Positions 38,049-46,257 of a stretch of DNA of 64,000 nt are shown piece after piece. The first letter of the stretch is position 1. Each line of letters starts with the position of its first letter. Source of the DNA: Dictyoglomus turgidum DSM 6724. Its GTDB lineage: Bacteria > Dictyoglomota > Dictyoglomia > Dictyoglomales > Dictyoglomaceae. The translations under genes and the position numbers were made by a program. The stretch spans positions 1,148,723 through 1,212,722 of the forward strand of contig NC_011661.1 in assembly GCF_000021645.1 (NCBI RefSeq). Reading direction: 5' to 3'. The notes below the pieces were generated by a model. The model saw only the letters and a program-made list of their open reading frames with translations. It made no database searches and had not been told where the DNA came from.

Positions 38049-39494
38049 ATGTATAAACCTGTTATTGGGCTTGAAGTACACGCTCAACTTTCTACAAAAA
38101 CCAAATTATTTTGCTCTTGTAGTACTGAACATGAGAACCTACCTCCAAACACTAATGTTTGTCCTATTTGTATGGGATTTCCTGGGACTTTACCAGTGGT
38201 GAATAAAAAGGCAGTGGAATATGCTATAAAAGCTGGAATTGCTTTAAATTGTGAAATATCTAATTATTCTAAATTTGACAGAAAGAATTATTTTTATCCT
38301 GATCTTCCTAAGGGGTATCAAATTTCTCAATATGATTTACCTCTGTGCAGAAATGGATATATAGACCTTTATGTGGATGGAGAGATAAAAAGAATAAGAA
38401 TAAAAAGAATTCATCTTGAAGAAGATGCAGGAAAGCTTCTTCATATAGGTTCTGGTGATAGACTTTCTGAATCTGATTATAGTCTTGTAGATTTCAATAG
38501 GGCAGGTATACCTTTAATTGAAATAGTTACAGAACCTGATATAAATTCTCCAAAAGAAGCAAGACTCTTCTTACAAGAGTTAAGATTAATACTAAGATAC
38601 CTTGGTATAAGTAGCGGTGACATGGAAAAAGGCTCACTACGGTGTGATGCTAATATATCTATTCAGACAGAAGAGGGTAAATTTGGAACAAGAACAGAGA
38701 TTAAAAATGTGAACTCTTTCTTCTCTCTTGAGAAGGCTTTGGAGTATGAAATAGAGAGACAAGTTGAAATATTAAAAAGGGGAGAAGAAGTTATTCAAGA
38801 GACAAGACATTGGGATGAAAAGAATCAAAAAACTATAAGTTTAAGAAGTAAAGAAGAAGCTGAGGATTATAGATATTTCCCAGAGCCTGATCTTCCCCCA
38901 TTAATTGTAACAGAAGAGATGAGGGAGAGATTAAAGAATGAAATTCCAGAACTCCCATCTAAAAGAAGAGAGCGATACTTAAATTTAGGACTTTCTCCCA
39001 TAGAAGTGGAGATTCTTGTCTCCGATAAAGATCTTTCAGAGTTTTTTGACAAATCTCTAAGGATCTATAACAACCCTAAAAATCTTCATAGTTGGTTATC
39101 GGTAGAGATATTAAGTTATTTAAATGAAAACAAAATTGAATTTAAAGATTTGGAAATTGAGCCTGAAAAATTTATAAGGCTTATAGAGATGGTGGATAAA
39201 AATGAAATAACAAGACCTGTTGCCAAAGAAGTTTTAAAAAAATATCTCTTCCAAAAAGAAGATCCTTTGGTTATAATAGAAAAAGAGGGGTTAAAGACTG
39301 TTTCCGATACTTCTTATTTACAAGACGTAATTAAGAGGGTTATATCAAATAATCCGAAGGCGGTGGAGGATTGGAAGAAGGGTAAAAAGCAAGTTATAAA
39401 CTTTTTGGTAGGGCAGGTGATGAGGGAAACTAAGGGCAGAGCGAGTTTGGATATAGTTAAAAATCTTCTTGAAGAAGAATTAAATAAATTATGA
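38049..39494 (+). CDS. gatB: Asp-tRNA(Asn)/Glu-tRNA(Gln) amidotransferase subunit B
   Basis: A 481-residue subunit that activates and transamidates the misacylated tRNA. The N-terminus PVIGLEVHAQLSTKTKLFC is diagnostic. Cysteines in CSCSTEHE...CPICMGFPG likely bind zinc. The kinase-like region contains GSLRCDANIS, and the C-terminal YqeY-like tail is present. It ends with a 4-base overlap into pilB. Confidence 0.97.
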   Translation: MYKPVIGLEVHAQLSTKTKLFCSCSTEHENLPPNTNVCPICMGFPGTLPVVNKKAVEYAIKAGIALNCEISNYSKFDRKNYFYPDLPKGYQISQYDLPLCRNGYIDLYVDGEIKRIRIKRIHLEEDAGKLLHIGSGDRLSESDYSLVDFNRAGIPLIEIVTEPDINSPKEARLFLQELRLILRYLGISSGDMEKGSLRCDANISIQTEEGKFGTRTEIKNVNSFFSLEKALEYEIERQVEILKRGEEVIQETRHWDEKNQKTISLRSKEEAEDYRYFPEPDLPPLIVTEEMRERLKNEIPELPSKRRERYLNLGLSPIEVEILVSDKDLSEFFDKSLRIYNNPKNLHSWLSVEILSYLNENKIEFKDLEIEPEKFIRLIEMVDKNEITRPVAKEVLKKYLFQKEDPLVIIEKEGLKTVSDTSYLQDVIKRVISNNPKAVEDWKKGKKQVINFLVGQVMRETKGRASLDIVKNLLEEELNKL

Positions 39495-41176
39495 AAGAAA
39501 AAAAGCCTTTAGGTGAATACTTATTAGAACAGGGGCTAATTACTAAGGAACAGTTAGAAAAAGCCCTTGAAGAGCAGAAAAAAACAGGTGCAAAACTTGG
39601 ACAAATTCTCATTGAAAGAGGATATGTAAAACCAGAGGATATAGGAAAAGTTTTAGAGAGGCAAAGTGAGATTCCATATATTTCTCTTACCGAAGTTCAG
39701 ATAGATGAAAAGCTTGCAGGAAGCTTTTCGGAAAATCTGCTGAGAAGATATAAATTTATCCCTATAAAAAGAGAAGCAGGAGTTTTGCATGTAGCAGTTG
39801 TTCCTCCTATTGACCCTGCAATCATAAACGAGATAAGACGAATTGTCAAATCTCCCATAAGAATTTTTATTACCACTGATAAGGAATTTAACCAAATAAT
39901 ATCAAGGCTTTTCCCCTTAGAAAAAACTACTCTTTCCGTGGTACAAGATTTTCAGAGAACTGCACCAGAACCCATGGTAGAGACTCTACCTGCTATAGGA
40001 GTAGAGGAAGCCCCTATTGTAAGGTTGGTTTCTTCCATAATAAATGAGGCAATAAATAGAAATGCCAGCGACATCCATTTAGACCCTCAAGAGAAAGAAA
40101 TGAAGGTAAGATATAGGATACATGGAATACTTTACGATATAATGGCTATTCCAAAGGAGATCCAAGATGCAGTAGTTACAAGAATAAAAGTAATATCGGG
40201 AATGGATATAGCGGAAAAAAGAAGACCCCAAGATGGGAGAGCTACTTATAGATATGAGAATAGGATATTTGATCTTCGTGTAGCATCCATAGGTACCACC
40301 TATGGTGAGATGGTGGTAATAAGACTTTTAGATAAGACAAAGGTGCTTATTGAACTTGATAGATTAGGGATGTCAGACTATGATCTGAAGATTTTTGAAA
40401 ACCTTATAAGAAGACCTTTTGGGATGATACTTGTTACAGGTCCTACAGGGAGTGGAAAAACTACTACTTTATATTCAGCCCTTAATGTATTAAACAAACC
40501 TGAGGTGAATATAATTACCCTTGAAGACCCTGTAGAATATGCTTTACCAGGAATAAACCAAATTCAAATACAACCCAAAATAGGCATTGATTTCGCAGTA
40601 GGACTTAGAAATATCTTGAGACTTGATCCAAACATAATTATGGTAGGTGAAATAAGGGATACTGAGACATTAAATACATCCATTGAAGCTGCGTTAACAG
40701 GACACCTGCTTTTGAGTACCTTTCATGCTAACGATTCTGTGAGTGCTATAGCAAGACTTGTTCAAATGGGAGTTGAACCTTTCCTTATAGCTTCATCCTT
40801 AATTGGTATTGTAGCTCAAAGGTTAGTAAGAACCATTTGTCTCTCTTGTAAGGAAGAATACTATCCTTCACCAGAAGAAGCAGAAGAGCTTGGCTTAACA
40901 AAAGAAGAGAGTAAAAACATAACCCTTGCTCGAGGGAAAGGGTGTCTCTTTTGCAATTACACAGGATATACAGGTAGAACAGGAGTTTTTGAGATTCTTA
41001 GAATTACAAAGAATATAAGAAACCTAATAACCTCAGGTGCATCTATTGATGAGATAAGAAGTGCAGCTCTTAATGAGGGAATGAAAACCCTATTCATAAA
41101 TGCAAGAGAAAAGGTCTTAAACCAAATTACTACTATTGATGAAGTAAGAAGAGTTATAGCCTGGGAGGAAGATTAA
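39491..41176 (+). CDS. pilB: Type IV pilus / type II secretion assembly ATPase (PilB/GspE)
   Basis: A 561-residue hexameric ATPase that drives polymerisation of pilin at the inner membrane. An N-terminal MshEN-like domain (LGEYLLEQGLITKEQLEKAL) is followed by the N2 domain. Walker A GPTGSGKTTT is near 317, with Asp/His boxes and Walker B IIMVGEIRD. A C-terminal zinc motif has Cys450/Cys453 and Cys485/Cys488. The zinc motif and N-terminal domain favour an extension ATPase over a PilT retraction ATPase. It lies at the end of the oppDF-gatCAB run. Confidence 0.95.
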   Translation: MKEKKPLGEYLLEQGLITKEQLEKALEEQKKTGAKLGQILIERGYVKPEDIGKVLERQSEIPYISLTEVQIDEKLAGSFSENLLRRYKFIPIKREAGVLHVAVVPPIDPAIINEIRRIVKSPIRIFITTDKEFNQIISRLFPLEKTTLSVVQDFQRTAPEPMVETLPAIGVEEAPIVRLVSSIINEAINRNASDIHLDPQEKEMKVRYRIHGILYDIMAIPKEIQDAVVTRIKVISGMDIAEKRRPQDGRATYRYENRIFDLRVASIGTTYGEMVVIRLLDKTKVLIELDRLGMSDYDLKIFENLIRRPFGMILVTGPTGSGKTTTLYSALNVLNKPEVNIITLEDPVEYALPGINQIQIQPKIGIDFAVGLRNILRLDPNIIMVGEIRDTETLNTSIEAALTGHLLLSTFHANDSVSAIARLVQMGVEPFLIASSLIGIVAQRLVRTICLSCKEEYYPSPEEAEELGLTKEESKNITLARGKGCLFCNYTGYTGRTGVFEILRITKNIRNLITSGASIDEIRSAALNEGMKTLFINAREKVLNQITTIDEVRRVIAWEED

Positions 41177-41177
41177 C

Positions 41178-42380
41178 TTGCCTTCTTATAGATATGTAGC
41201 AAAAGATCTCCAAGGGAAAATATATAAAGGTATATTAGAAGCTTCTTCTGAAAGAGAAGTAAGAAAACTTTTAAAGGCAAGAAAATTATATGTAGTTTCT
41301 ATAAAAAAAGAAACAGGACTTTGGAAAACCCTCACTTATAAGAAAAAAGTTACCCTTCCTGAATTAGTACTTTTTACTTCTCAATTTGCCACTCTCCTTA
41401 GATCTGGGATTATCTTAACTGAGTGTTTATCAACCCTTGCATCTCAAACTGATAATGCCTACTTTAAAGATGTACTCCTTGATGTGAGAAAGAATGTAGA
41501 CGCTGGGTTGAGCCTTTCTGAAGCCCTATCTAAATATCCTGATGTATTCCCAAAAATATTTATAAGCCTTGTGAGAACAGGAGAGGTTACAGGAAGCCTT
41601 GATTTAATGTTGGATAGACTTTCCAAATATTTTGATTCCCAACATGAGCTTAGAGAGAAAATAAAATCTGCAACTACCTATCCCACCATTGTTATAATTG
41701 CAGCCATAGTGGTGGTAATCTTTATGTTGACTTTTGTGGTCCCAACCTTCCAAAGAATTTATGGAAGAACCAATGTTCCTCTTCCTTTTCCTACAAGAAT
41801 TACCATTTTTCTTGGCAATTTTGTAAAAAATAATATCTTGATTATATTAGTCCTTTTAGCTCTTCTTATTGCGGGAGCAAGACAAAGTTTAAGAAACAAA
41901 AAAATAAAAAGATGGTGGGATGAAAATAAGTTGAAAATCCCTAAGATAGGAAAATTATGGAGACAAGTGCTTCTTACAAGATTTTCTGGTACCTTTTATG
42001 TCCTTCTCACAGGAGGTATTTTGATAACCCAATCTTTGGAAATATTAGAGGATGTAATAGGAAATCTATATTTTTCAGAACATTTAAGAAAAATACTCTC
42101 GGGAGTCCTCGAGGGAAGAAACCTATCGGATATGATGGACGAAGAAGTTTTTACTCCTCTCTTAAAACAGATGGTAGTAATAGGGGAGAGAAGTGGTAGA
42201 CTTGATACCATGTTAGAAGAATATACAAAATTTGCAGAAAGAGAAATAGATATAGCTACAAAAAGACTTACCGCTATGATTGAGCCTGCCTTGACCATAT
42301 TCTTGGGGGTTGTGGTATTCTTTATTGCCATCTCCATGTATCTTCCCATGTTCAATATGGTAAGACTCTTTAGAAGATAA
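41178..42380 (+). CDS. pilC: Type IV pilus / type II secretion platform protein (PilC/GspF)
   Basis: A 400-residue inner-membrane platform protein with two GspF domains. The first begins LVLFTSQFATLLRSGI with RTGEVTGSLD, and the second LLTRFSGTFYVLLTGGI with GERSGRLD. Three membrane segments follow the usual layout (about 166-186, 215-232 and 370-390). The N-terminal SYRYVAKDLQGKIYKGILEA is characteristic. The start is TTG 41178, one base after the pilB stop. Confidence 0.95.
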   Translation: MPSYRYVAKDLQGKIYKGILEASSEREVRKLLKARKLYVVSIKKETGLWKTLTYKKKVTLPELVLFTSQFATLLRSGIILTECLSTLASQTDNAYFKDVLLDVRKNVDAGLSLSEALSKYPDVFPKIFISLVRTGEVTGSLDLMLDRLSKYFDSQHELREKIKSATTYPTIVIIAAIVVVIFMLTFVVPTFQRIYGRTNVPLPFPTRITIFLGNFVKNNILIILVLLALLIAGARQSLRNKKIKRWWDENKLKIPKIGKLWRQVLLTRFSGTFYVLLTGGILITQSLEILEDVIGNLYFSEHLRKILSGVLEGRNLSDMMDEEVFTPLLKQMVVIGERSGRLDTMLEEYTKFAEREIDIATKRLTAMIEPALTIFLGVVVFFIAISMYLPMFNMVRLFRR

Positions 42381-42381
42381 A

Positions 42382-42409
42382 TTGAAAGCTATTAAAAATG
42401 TGTTATAAT
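42382..42409 (+). promoter_or_regulatory. Promoter of the major pilin gene
   Basis: TTGAAA (42382-42387) and a perfect TATAAT (42404-42409), spacing 16, in the 76-base gap after pilC. The leader then carries AAAGGAGGTGA (42440-42450), a near-perfect anti-SD match, so both transcription and translation look strong. Confidence 0.75.
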
Positions 42410-42456
42410 AAAAAAAATTTTAAAAATATAATAAGTACGAAAGGAGGTGAATAATT

Positions 42457-42846
42457 TTGAAGAACAGTAAAGGTTTCTCCCTTTTAGAACTCTTAGTAGT
42501 AATTGCAATTTTAGGAATTCTCGTAGCTATTGCTCTACCAAGATATTTTGATGCAGTAGCAGACGCAAAGAAAGCAGCTCAAAAATCTAACGTAGCAATT
42601 ATAAGAACAAGCCTTGAATATTATAGAAACAAAAATAATAAATATCCACAATTAACAGAATTCAATTCATTTATATCAAGCCAAACCTATTTTGCAGAAC
42701 CTCTTGTATGTCCATATAACAACAAAACTTATTCAGTAGTTGATCTTACAGCAACTTCTACATACTGGGGAACATCAGGTAATGAACATTATCTAGGATA
42801 TACAAGCACAGATAACTCATATACTTTAGTCTATACTGCTCCTTAA
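42457..42846 (+). CDS. Type IV major pilin / major pseudopilin
   Basis: A 129-residue prepilin with the class III leader MKNSKG/FSLLELLVVIAILGILVAIALP. Cleavage after Gly6 would leave N-terminal Phe and Glu5. After the helix (to about residue 55) a short globular domain ends in CPYNNKTYS...WGTSGNEHYLGYTSTDNSYTLVY. The size resembles GspG/TppA-type pseudopilins. A dedicated promoter, strong SD and immediate terminator mark it as the abundant subunit. The start is TTG 42457. Confidence 0.93.
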   Translation: MKNSKGFSLLELLVVIAILGILVAIALPRYFDAVADAKKAAQKSNVAIIRTSLEYYRNKNNKYPQLTEFNSFISSQTYFAEPLVCPYNNKTYSVVDLTATSTYWGTSGNEHYLGYTSTDNSYTLVYTAP

Positions 42847-42854
42847 AAAACTAC

Positions 42855-42882
42855 AACCCGGGGAAACTCCCCGGGTTTTTAT
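42855..42882 (+). terminator. Terminator after the major pilin
   Basis: AACCCGGGG (42855-42863) pairs with CCCCGGGTT (42869-42877) over a 5-base loop, with a TTTTTATT tail. A strong GC stem isolates the pilin mRNA from the minor-pilin genes downstream. Confidence 0.9.
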
Positions 42883-42894
42883 TAAATTTAGTAA

Positions 42895-43356
42895 ATGAAG
42901 ATTTTCTCAATCTTTTCCCTTAGAAGATACAAGAGAGGTATAATTTATGTTATACTTATCAGTGTTCTTCTTTTTTCGTTATCCATGCTTTTTCACATCT
43001 TCTATTGGCTAAGGGTAAACACTTTTATTTTATCCCATGAAGTTATTATAAATTCCAAATATGCTTTGGAATTATCTATAACTAAAGGAGAAAGAATAAT
43101 ATATTCCTTTGAATATTCACCTAAACTAAATACTATACTTTTTTATTGGATTTATGGAGAAAAAAGTAAAAAAGTATATCTTCAACCTCAGCTTTTACCT
43201 TCGGAAATAAAGGGGATAAGTCCTACAAATACTTATACTTTTTATTTTGACAATGGGAATTTATATCCTGAAGGAGAGATTCTTTTTTCTACGTATTTTT
43301 ATAAAAAAGGAGTAAAGTTTTATAAAAACGGAAGAGTTGTTTTTGTGGACAAATGA
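42895..43356 (+). CDS. Unrecognised membrane-anchored protein in the pilus locus
   Basis: A 153-residue protein I do not recognise. A basic N-terminus (RRYKRG) is followed by one hydrophobic segment (about residues 16-38) and then a Tyr/Phe/Lys-rich, probably all-beta, exported domain with FDNGNLYPEGEILFS and VKFYKNGRVVFVDK. The RG/IIYVIL junction resembles a prepilin cleavage site without Glu5, but this is weak. Only 12 bases separate it from the pilin terminator, so its promoter is unclear; read-through is possible. Position suggests a pilus-related role. Confidence 0.6.
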   Translation: MKIFSIFSLRRYKRGIIYVILISVLLFSLSMLFHIFYWLRVNTFILSHEVIINSKYALELSITKGERIIYSFEYSPKLNTILFYWIYGEKSKKVYLQPQLLPSEIKGISPTNTYTFYFDNGNLYPEGEILFSTYFYKKGVKFYKNGRVVFVDK

Positions 43357-43398
43357 TTTCTCTTGTGTAATATTTATTTTTTTATTAAAATTAAAAAT

Positions 43399-43848
43399 AT
43401 GAAAAGGGGTTTTAGCTTCATTGAGGTTATTGTAATAGTTAGCATTCTTGCTATTCTGCTTGGAATAGCTCTTATATCCTTTAGATCTTCGCCTGACAAA
43501 AAACTGATTTTGGAGAACATAGTAAACCAATTTAAAGAAGATATTAGATTCGTAAGACAAAGGGCAATTATAAATAAAACTACTTGGACTCTATCTCTAA
43601 TACCTTCTCCCACCTATACCACTTATACTTCTTATACTTTTTTAGATGATAAAAATAAAACGGTCTTAAGAACTCTAACAAATCTTGATCAAGTAAAATC
43701 TACAGCAACTCTTTTTTCCTTTGACAAAGATGGAATTTTTACAGCGGATGCTTTGGAAACTTCTGCTACTTTAACTTTTCAAATTGAAACCTATTCTGCC
43801 ACAATAAGGATAAACCCTATGGGCTATATTGAGGTTACAGGATTATGA
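43399..43848 (+). CDS. Minor pseudopilin, FimT/GspH type
   Basis: About 149 residues. The leader MKRG/FSFIEVIVIVSILAILLGIALI gives Glu5 after cleavage. KLILENIVNQFKEDIRFVRQRAI, just after the helix, is the typical GspH/FimT feature. The C-terminus INPMGYIEVTG matches the family's last strands. Start 43399 gives a normal short leader; an in-frame TTG 43363 would add 12 residues. It begins an H-V-W-X-like run of minor pilins. Confidence 0.85.
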   Translation: MKRGFSFIEVIVIVSILAILLGIALISFRSSPDKKLILENIVNQFKEDIRFVRQRAIINKTTWTLSLIPSPTYTTYTSYTFLDDKNKTVLRTLTNLDQVKSTATLFSFDKDGIFTADALETSATLTFQIETYSATIRINPMGYIEVTGL

Positions 43849-44231
43849 GGAAAGGTTTAACCTTTTTAGAGGTTCTTATTGCAGTACTTCTTTTAGGTAT
43901 TATTATGTCGTCAGTAGGTGTTGCAATCTCTTACATATTAAGAGCTGATGAGTATGAAAACATGATGAATATCTGTTTATATCTTACGGAAAAGAAATTA
44001 GAAGAATATAGAAAAGCAGTTCTTGCCAATTGGAACATTTCTTTTACTTACTCAGGAAACTTTGCAAATATTGGATATACTGATTTTTTTTACAGTCTAA
44101 CGGTATTTAATACTACCTATTCTTTAAAACAAATATTTTTACAAGTATGGAAAGAGGAAAACAATAATAATAAATTAGATGATTTTGAGCCAGAGACTAT
44201 AATTATTACTTATATTTCAAGAAGGAATTAG
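43845..44231 (+). CDS. Minor pseudopilin, PilV/GspI type
   Basis: A 128-residue prepilin with leader MRKG/LTFLEVLIAVLLLGIIMSSV, so Glu5 is retained. The short globular part (YENMMNICLYLTEKKLEEY..) fits GspI/PilV. It overlaps the previous gene by 4 bases (ATGA) and is followed after one base by the lamin-tail pseudopilin. Confidence 0.84.
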   Translation: MRKGLTFLEVLIAVLLLGIIMSSVGVAISYILRADEYENMMNICLYLTEKKLEEYRKAVLANWNISFTYSGNFANIGYTDFFYSLTVFNTTYSLKQIFLQVWKEENNNNKLDDFEPETIIITYISRRN

Positions 44232-44232
44232 T

Positions 44233-45825
44233 ATGAAAAAGGGATTAACTTTTATTGAGATTTTAATAACCATACTTATATTAGGGCTTATAGCCATCTT
44301 GCTGGTAAATATTTTTTTTAATACTAACGGGTTGTTCTCACAAAAGTTGCAAGAAAGAGAGTCAATAAGTAATCTTCAAATCATTATAGATAAACTTACA
44401 AGGGATATAAGACAAGCAAAAGAAGTTTTAGATATAGGTTCTTCTACTCAAACTCTGGGTTACGTAGTTTTATCTTTTCCCTCAGGAGATCAAAGTACTT
44501 ATTCTTATACTTATTACAACGGAAAGTATTATTTTACTGTTGATGGAGAAATTCTTGCAGGGCCTATAAAAGAAATAATATTTACAGGACTTGATGATAA
44601 CTTGACATATACCATGTTAACTTCCTCTATAAGAACCCTCTCCATAAGTGTTACTATGGACGATGGAAGGTATATGAGTACTATGGTGGCTTTGAGACCT
44701 CAAATAGTTCCTCAAATTACAGGAATATTCATCTCCGAGATCATGTATTATCCTGCTCTAAGAGATAGACAAGGAAATAATGTAAATGAGAACCTAATGG
44801 AGTTTATAGTAATTAACAATGCAACTAATTCTCCGCTAAATCTTTTTAATTGGAAGATTAATAACCATGCAATATCTAACACTAGAAGTGGTACTTATAC
44901 GGTACCAGCCTATGGTTGCGCTATTATAGGGGTTTCAGGCTCAAACTTATCCACTCATTATTTTGTTCCCAAGAATTATATTATCCTTGAAGTAGCTGAT
45001 GCATATTTAGGTCAGGGGAACAACCCCCTAAACAATAATAGTGATACATTAGTACTTCAAGATAGTAATAATGTAACTATAGATAAATTAACTTATAGTA
45101 GTAGCTGGGGAGGACAACCTCAAGGAAATAGATATTACTCTTTGGTAAGAAAAAGCATACAAAATCCATCTCAGGATCCATCTAATTGGATAAGTAGTAT
45201 CTTTAAGAATTACTCTGTTCAAAATATTGATGTATATTGCCTTGTTCCTCCCGTTTTAATAAACGAAATAATGTATTATCCAGCTCCTTATGATAAAAAT
45301 CGAAGATCTAGAAATGAAAGAGATATGGAATTTATAGAAATATACAACGCCTCAAATCAGACTATTAATATTCGAAACTGGCGAATAAACGGCAATACAT
45401 TATCTAACCTTGTTTCTGGAAACTGGGATCTTTCTCCAGGAAGTTATGCAATAATAGGAGGAAGTTGGTCTAGATTAAATAATTATTATAATTTACCGGC
45501 AGGTACTACTTACATAAAAGTGAATAACAGGGGGCTTGGTGCAGGTGGAATAGAGCTTTCTGATAGTGGAGCAACTATAACCTTGTCCGATGCTAATAAC
45601 TTGGTTGTAGATCAGGTAAGTTATTCCTATACTTGGGGAGGTTCTCCTTCAAGTTCTGGAAATTATAGGAATTATTATTCTCTTGAAAGGGAAAAGTGGG
45701 ATGCATCTCCTAATGATCCTTCTAATTGGGGAAGTAGTAGCAATTTAAATTATTCTGTTTTTATTAATCCTTTAACTTATTATGTATATTGCACTCCGGG
45801 AGGAAAGAATTCCAATTCACCATGA
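44233..45825 (+). CDS. PilW/GspJ-type pseudopilin with two lamin-tail domains
   Basis: A 530-residue chimera. The N-terminus MKKG/LTFIEILITILILGLIAIL is a prepilin leader with Glu5, followed by a GspJ-like head to about residue 160. Then come two homologous beta domains, at about 164-330 and 341-528. Each opens with EIMYYPA and continues MEFI.I.NA....NL.NW.IN, a small-residue turn, IIG, D.L.L.D.NN..ID, and W. The second ends in CTPGGKNSNSP, like the TPG-x-N end of bacterial lamin-tail domains (LTD). GspJ proteins are usually about 200 residues, so the C-terminal 370 are an added module. The function is unknown; surface display at the pseudopilus tip is likely. Confidence 0.85.
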   Translation: MKKGLTFIEILITILILGLIAILLVNIFFNTNGLFSQKLQERESISNLQIIIDKLTRDIRQAKEVLDIGSSTQTLGYVVLSFPSGDQSTYSYTYYNGKYYFTVDGEILAGPIKEIIFTGLDDNLTYTMLTSSIRTLSISVTMDDGRYMSTMVALRPQIVPQITGIFISEIMYYPALRDRQGNNVNENLMEFIVINNATNSPLNLFNWKINNHAISNTRSGTYTVPAYGCAIIGVSGSNLSTHYFVPKNYIILEVADAYLGQGNNPLNNNSDTLVLQDSNNVTIDKLTYSSSWGGQPQGNRYYSLVRKSIQNPSQDPSNWISSIFKNYSVQNIDVYCLVPPVLINEIMYYPAPYDKNRRSRNERDMEFIEIYNASNQTINIRNWRINGNTLSNLVSGNWDLSPGSYAIIGGSWSRLNNYYNLPAGTTYIKVNNRGLGAGGIELSDSGATITLSDANNLVVDQVSYSYTWGGSPSSSGNYRNYYSLEREKWDASPNDPSNWGSSSNLNYSVFINPLTYYVYCTPGGKNSNSP

Positions 45826-46256
45826 ATAAAGGCCAAATTCTTATTACAGTTTTATTAATTATTGCCATGTTGAGTCTTATCTTCTCAGGACTTATCATCT
45901 TCTGGGAAGGTAATATATCTAAGGTCTCCGCCCAGATTGCGGAAAAGCAAGCTCTCTATTTGGCAGAAGGTATGGCTGAGATGGCTATTTATAGTTTAAT
46001 CTGGTTTACTGGTATTCCTACCTATACCACTTTTGGTCCTATAACTTTTTCCTATACTAATTTTTACGGTATTGCAAAATCTGATTTTACTTATAGTCCT
46101 ACAGAGAGCTCCTTTATAATAACTTCTAATGCAATTGTTACTGTTATATATACTGGACAAACTTATACCTATTATAGGTCCTTAAGATTAGAAGGGATAA
46201 GAATTGGAACTTCGGTTCCTTATTCTCTTACTATAATAAACTGGGTGGAGGAGTAA
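45822..46256 (+). CDS. Tip-like minor prepilin, PilX/GspK type, no Glu5
   Basis: About 144 residues with leader MNKG/QILITVLLIIAMLSLIFSGLI. After cleavage the first residue is Gln and position 5 is Thr, so the conserved Glu5 is missing, as in GspK tip subunits. AEKQALYLAEGMAEMAIYSL matches the PilX helix (QA..LAE...E.A). Start 45822 gives an ATGA overlap with the lamin-tail gene; an in-frame start at 45789 gives a poor leader. It is short for a PilX. Confidence 0.78.
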   Translation: MNKGQILITVLLIIAMLSLIFSGLIIFWEGNISKVSAQIAEKQALYLAEGMAEMAIYSLIWFTGIPTYTTFGPITFSYTNFYGIAKSDFTYSPTESSFIITSNAIVTVIYTGQTYTYYRSLRLEGIRIGTSVPYSLTIINWVEE

Positions 46257-46257
46257 T

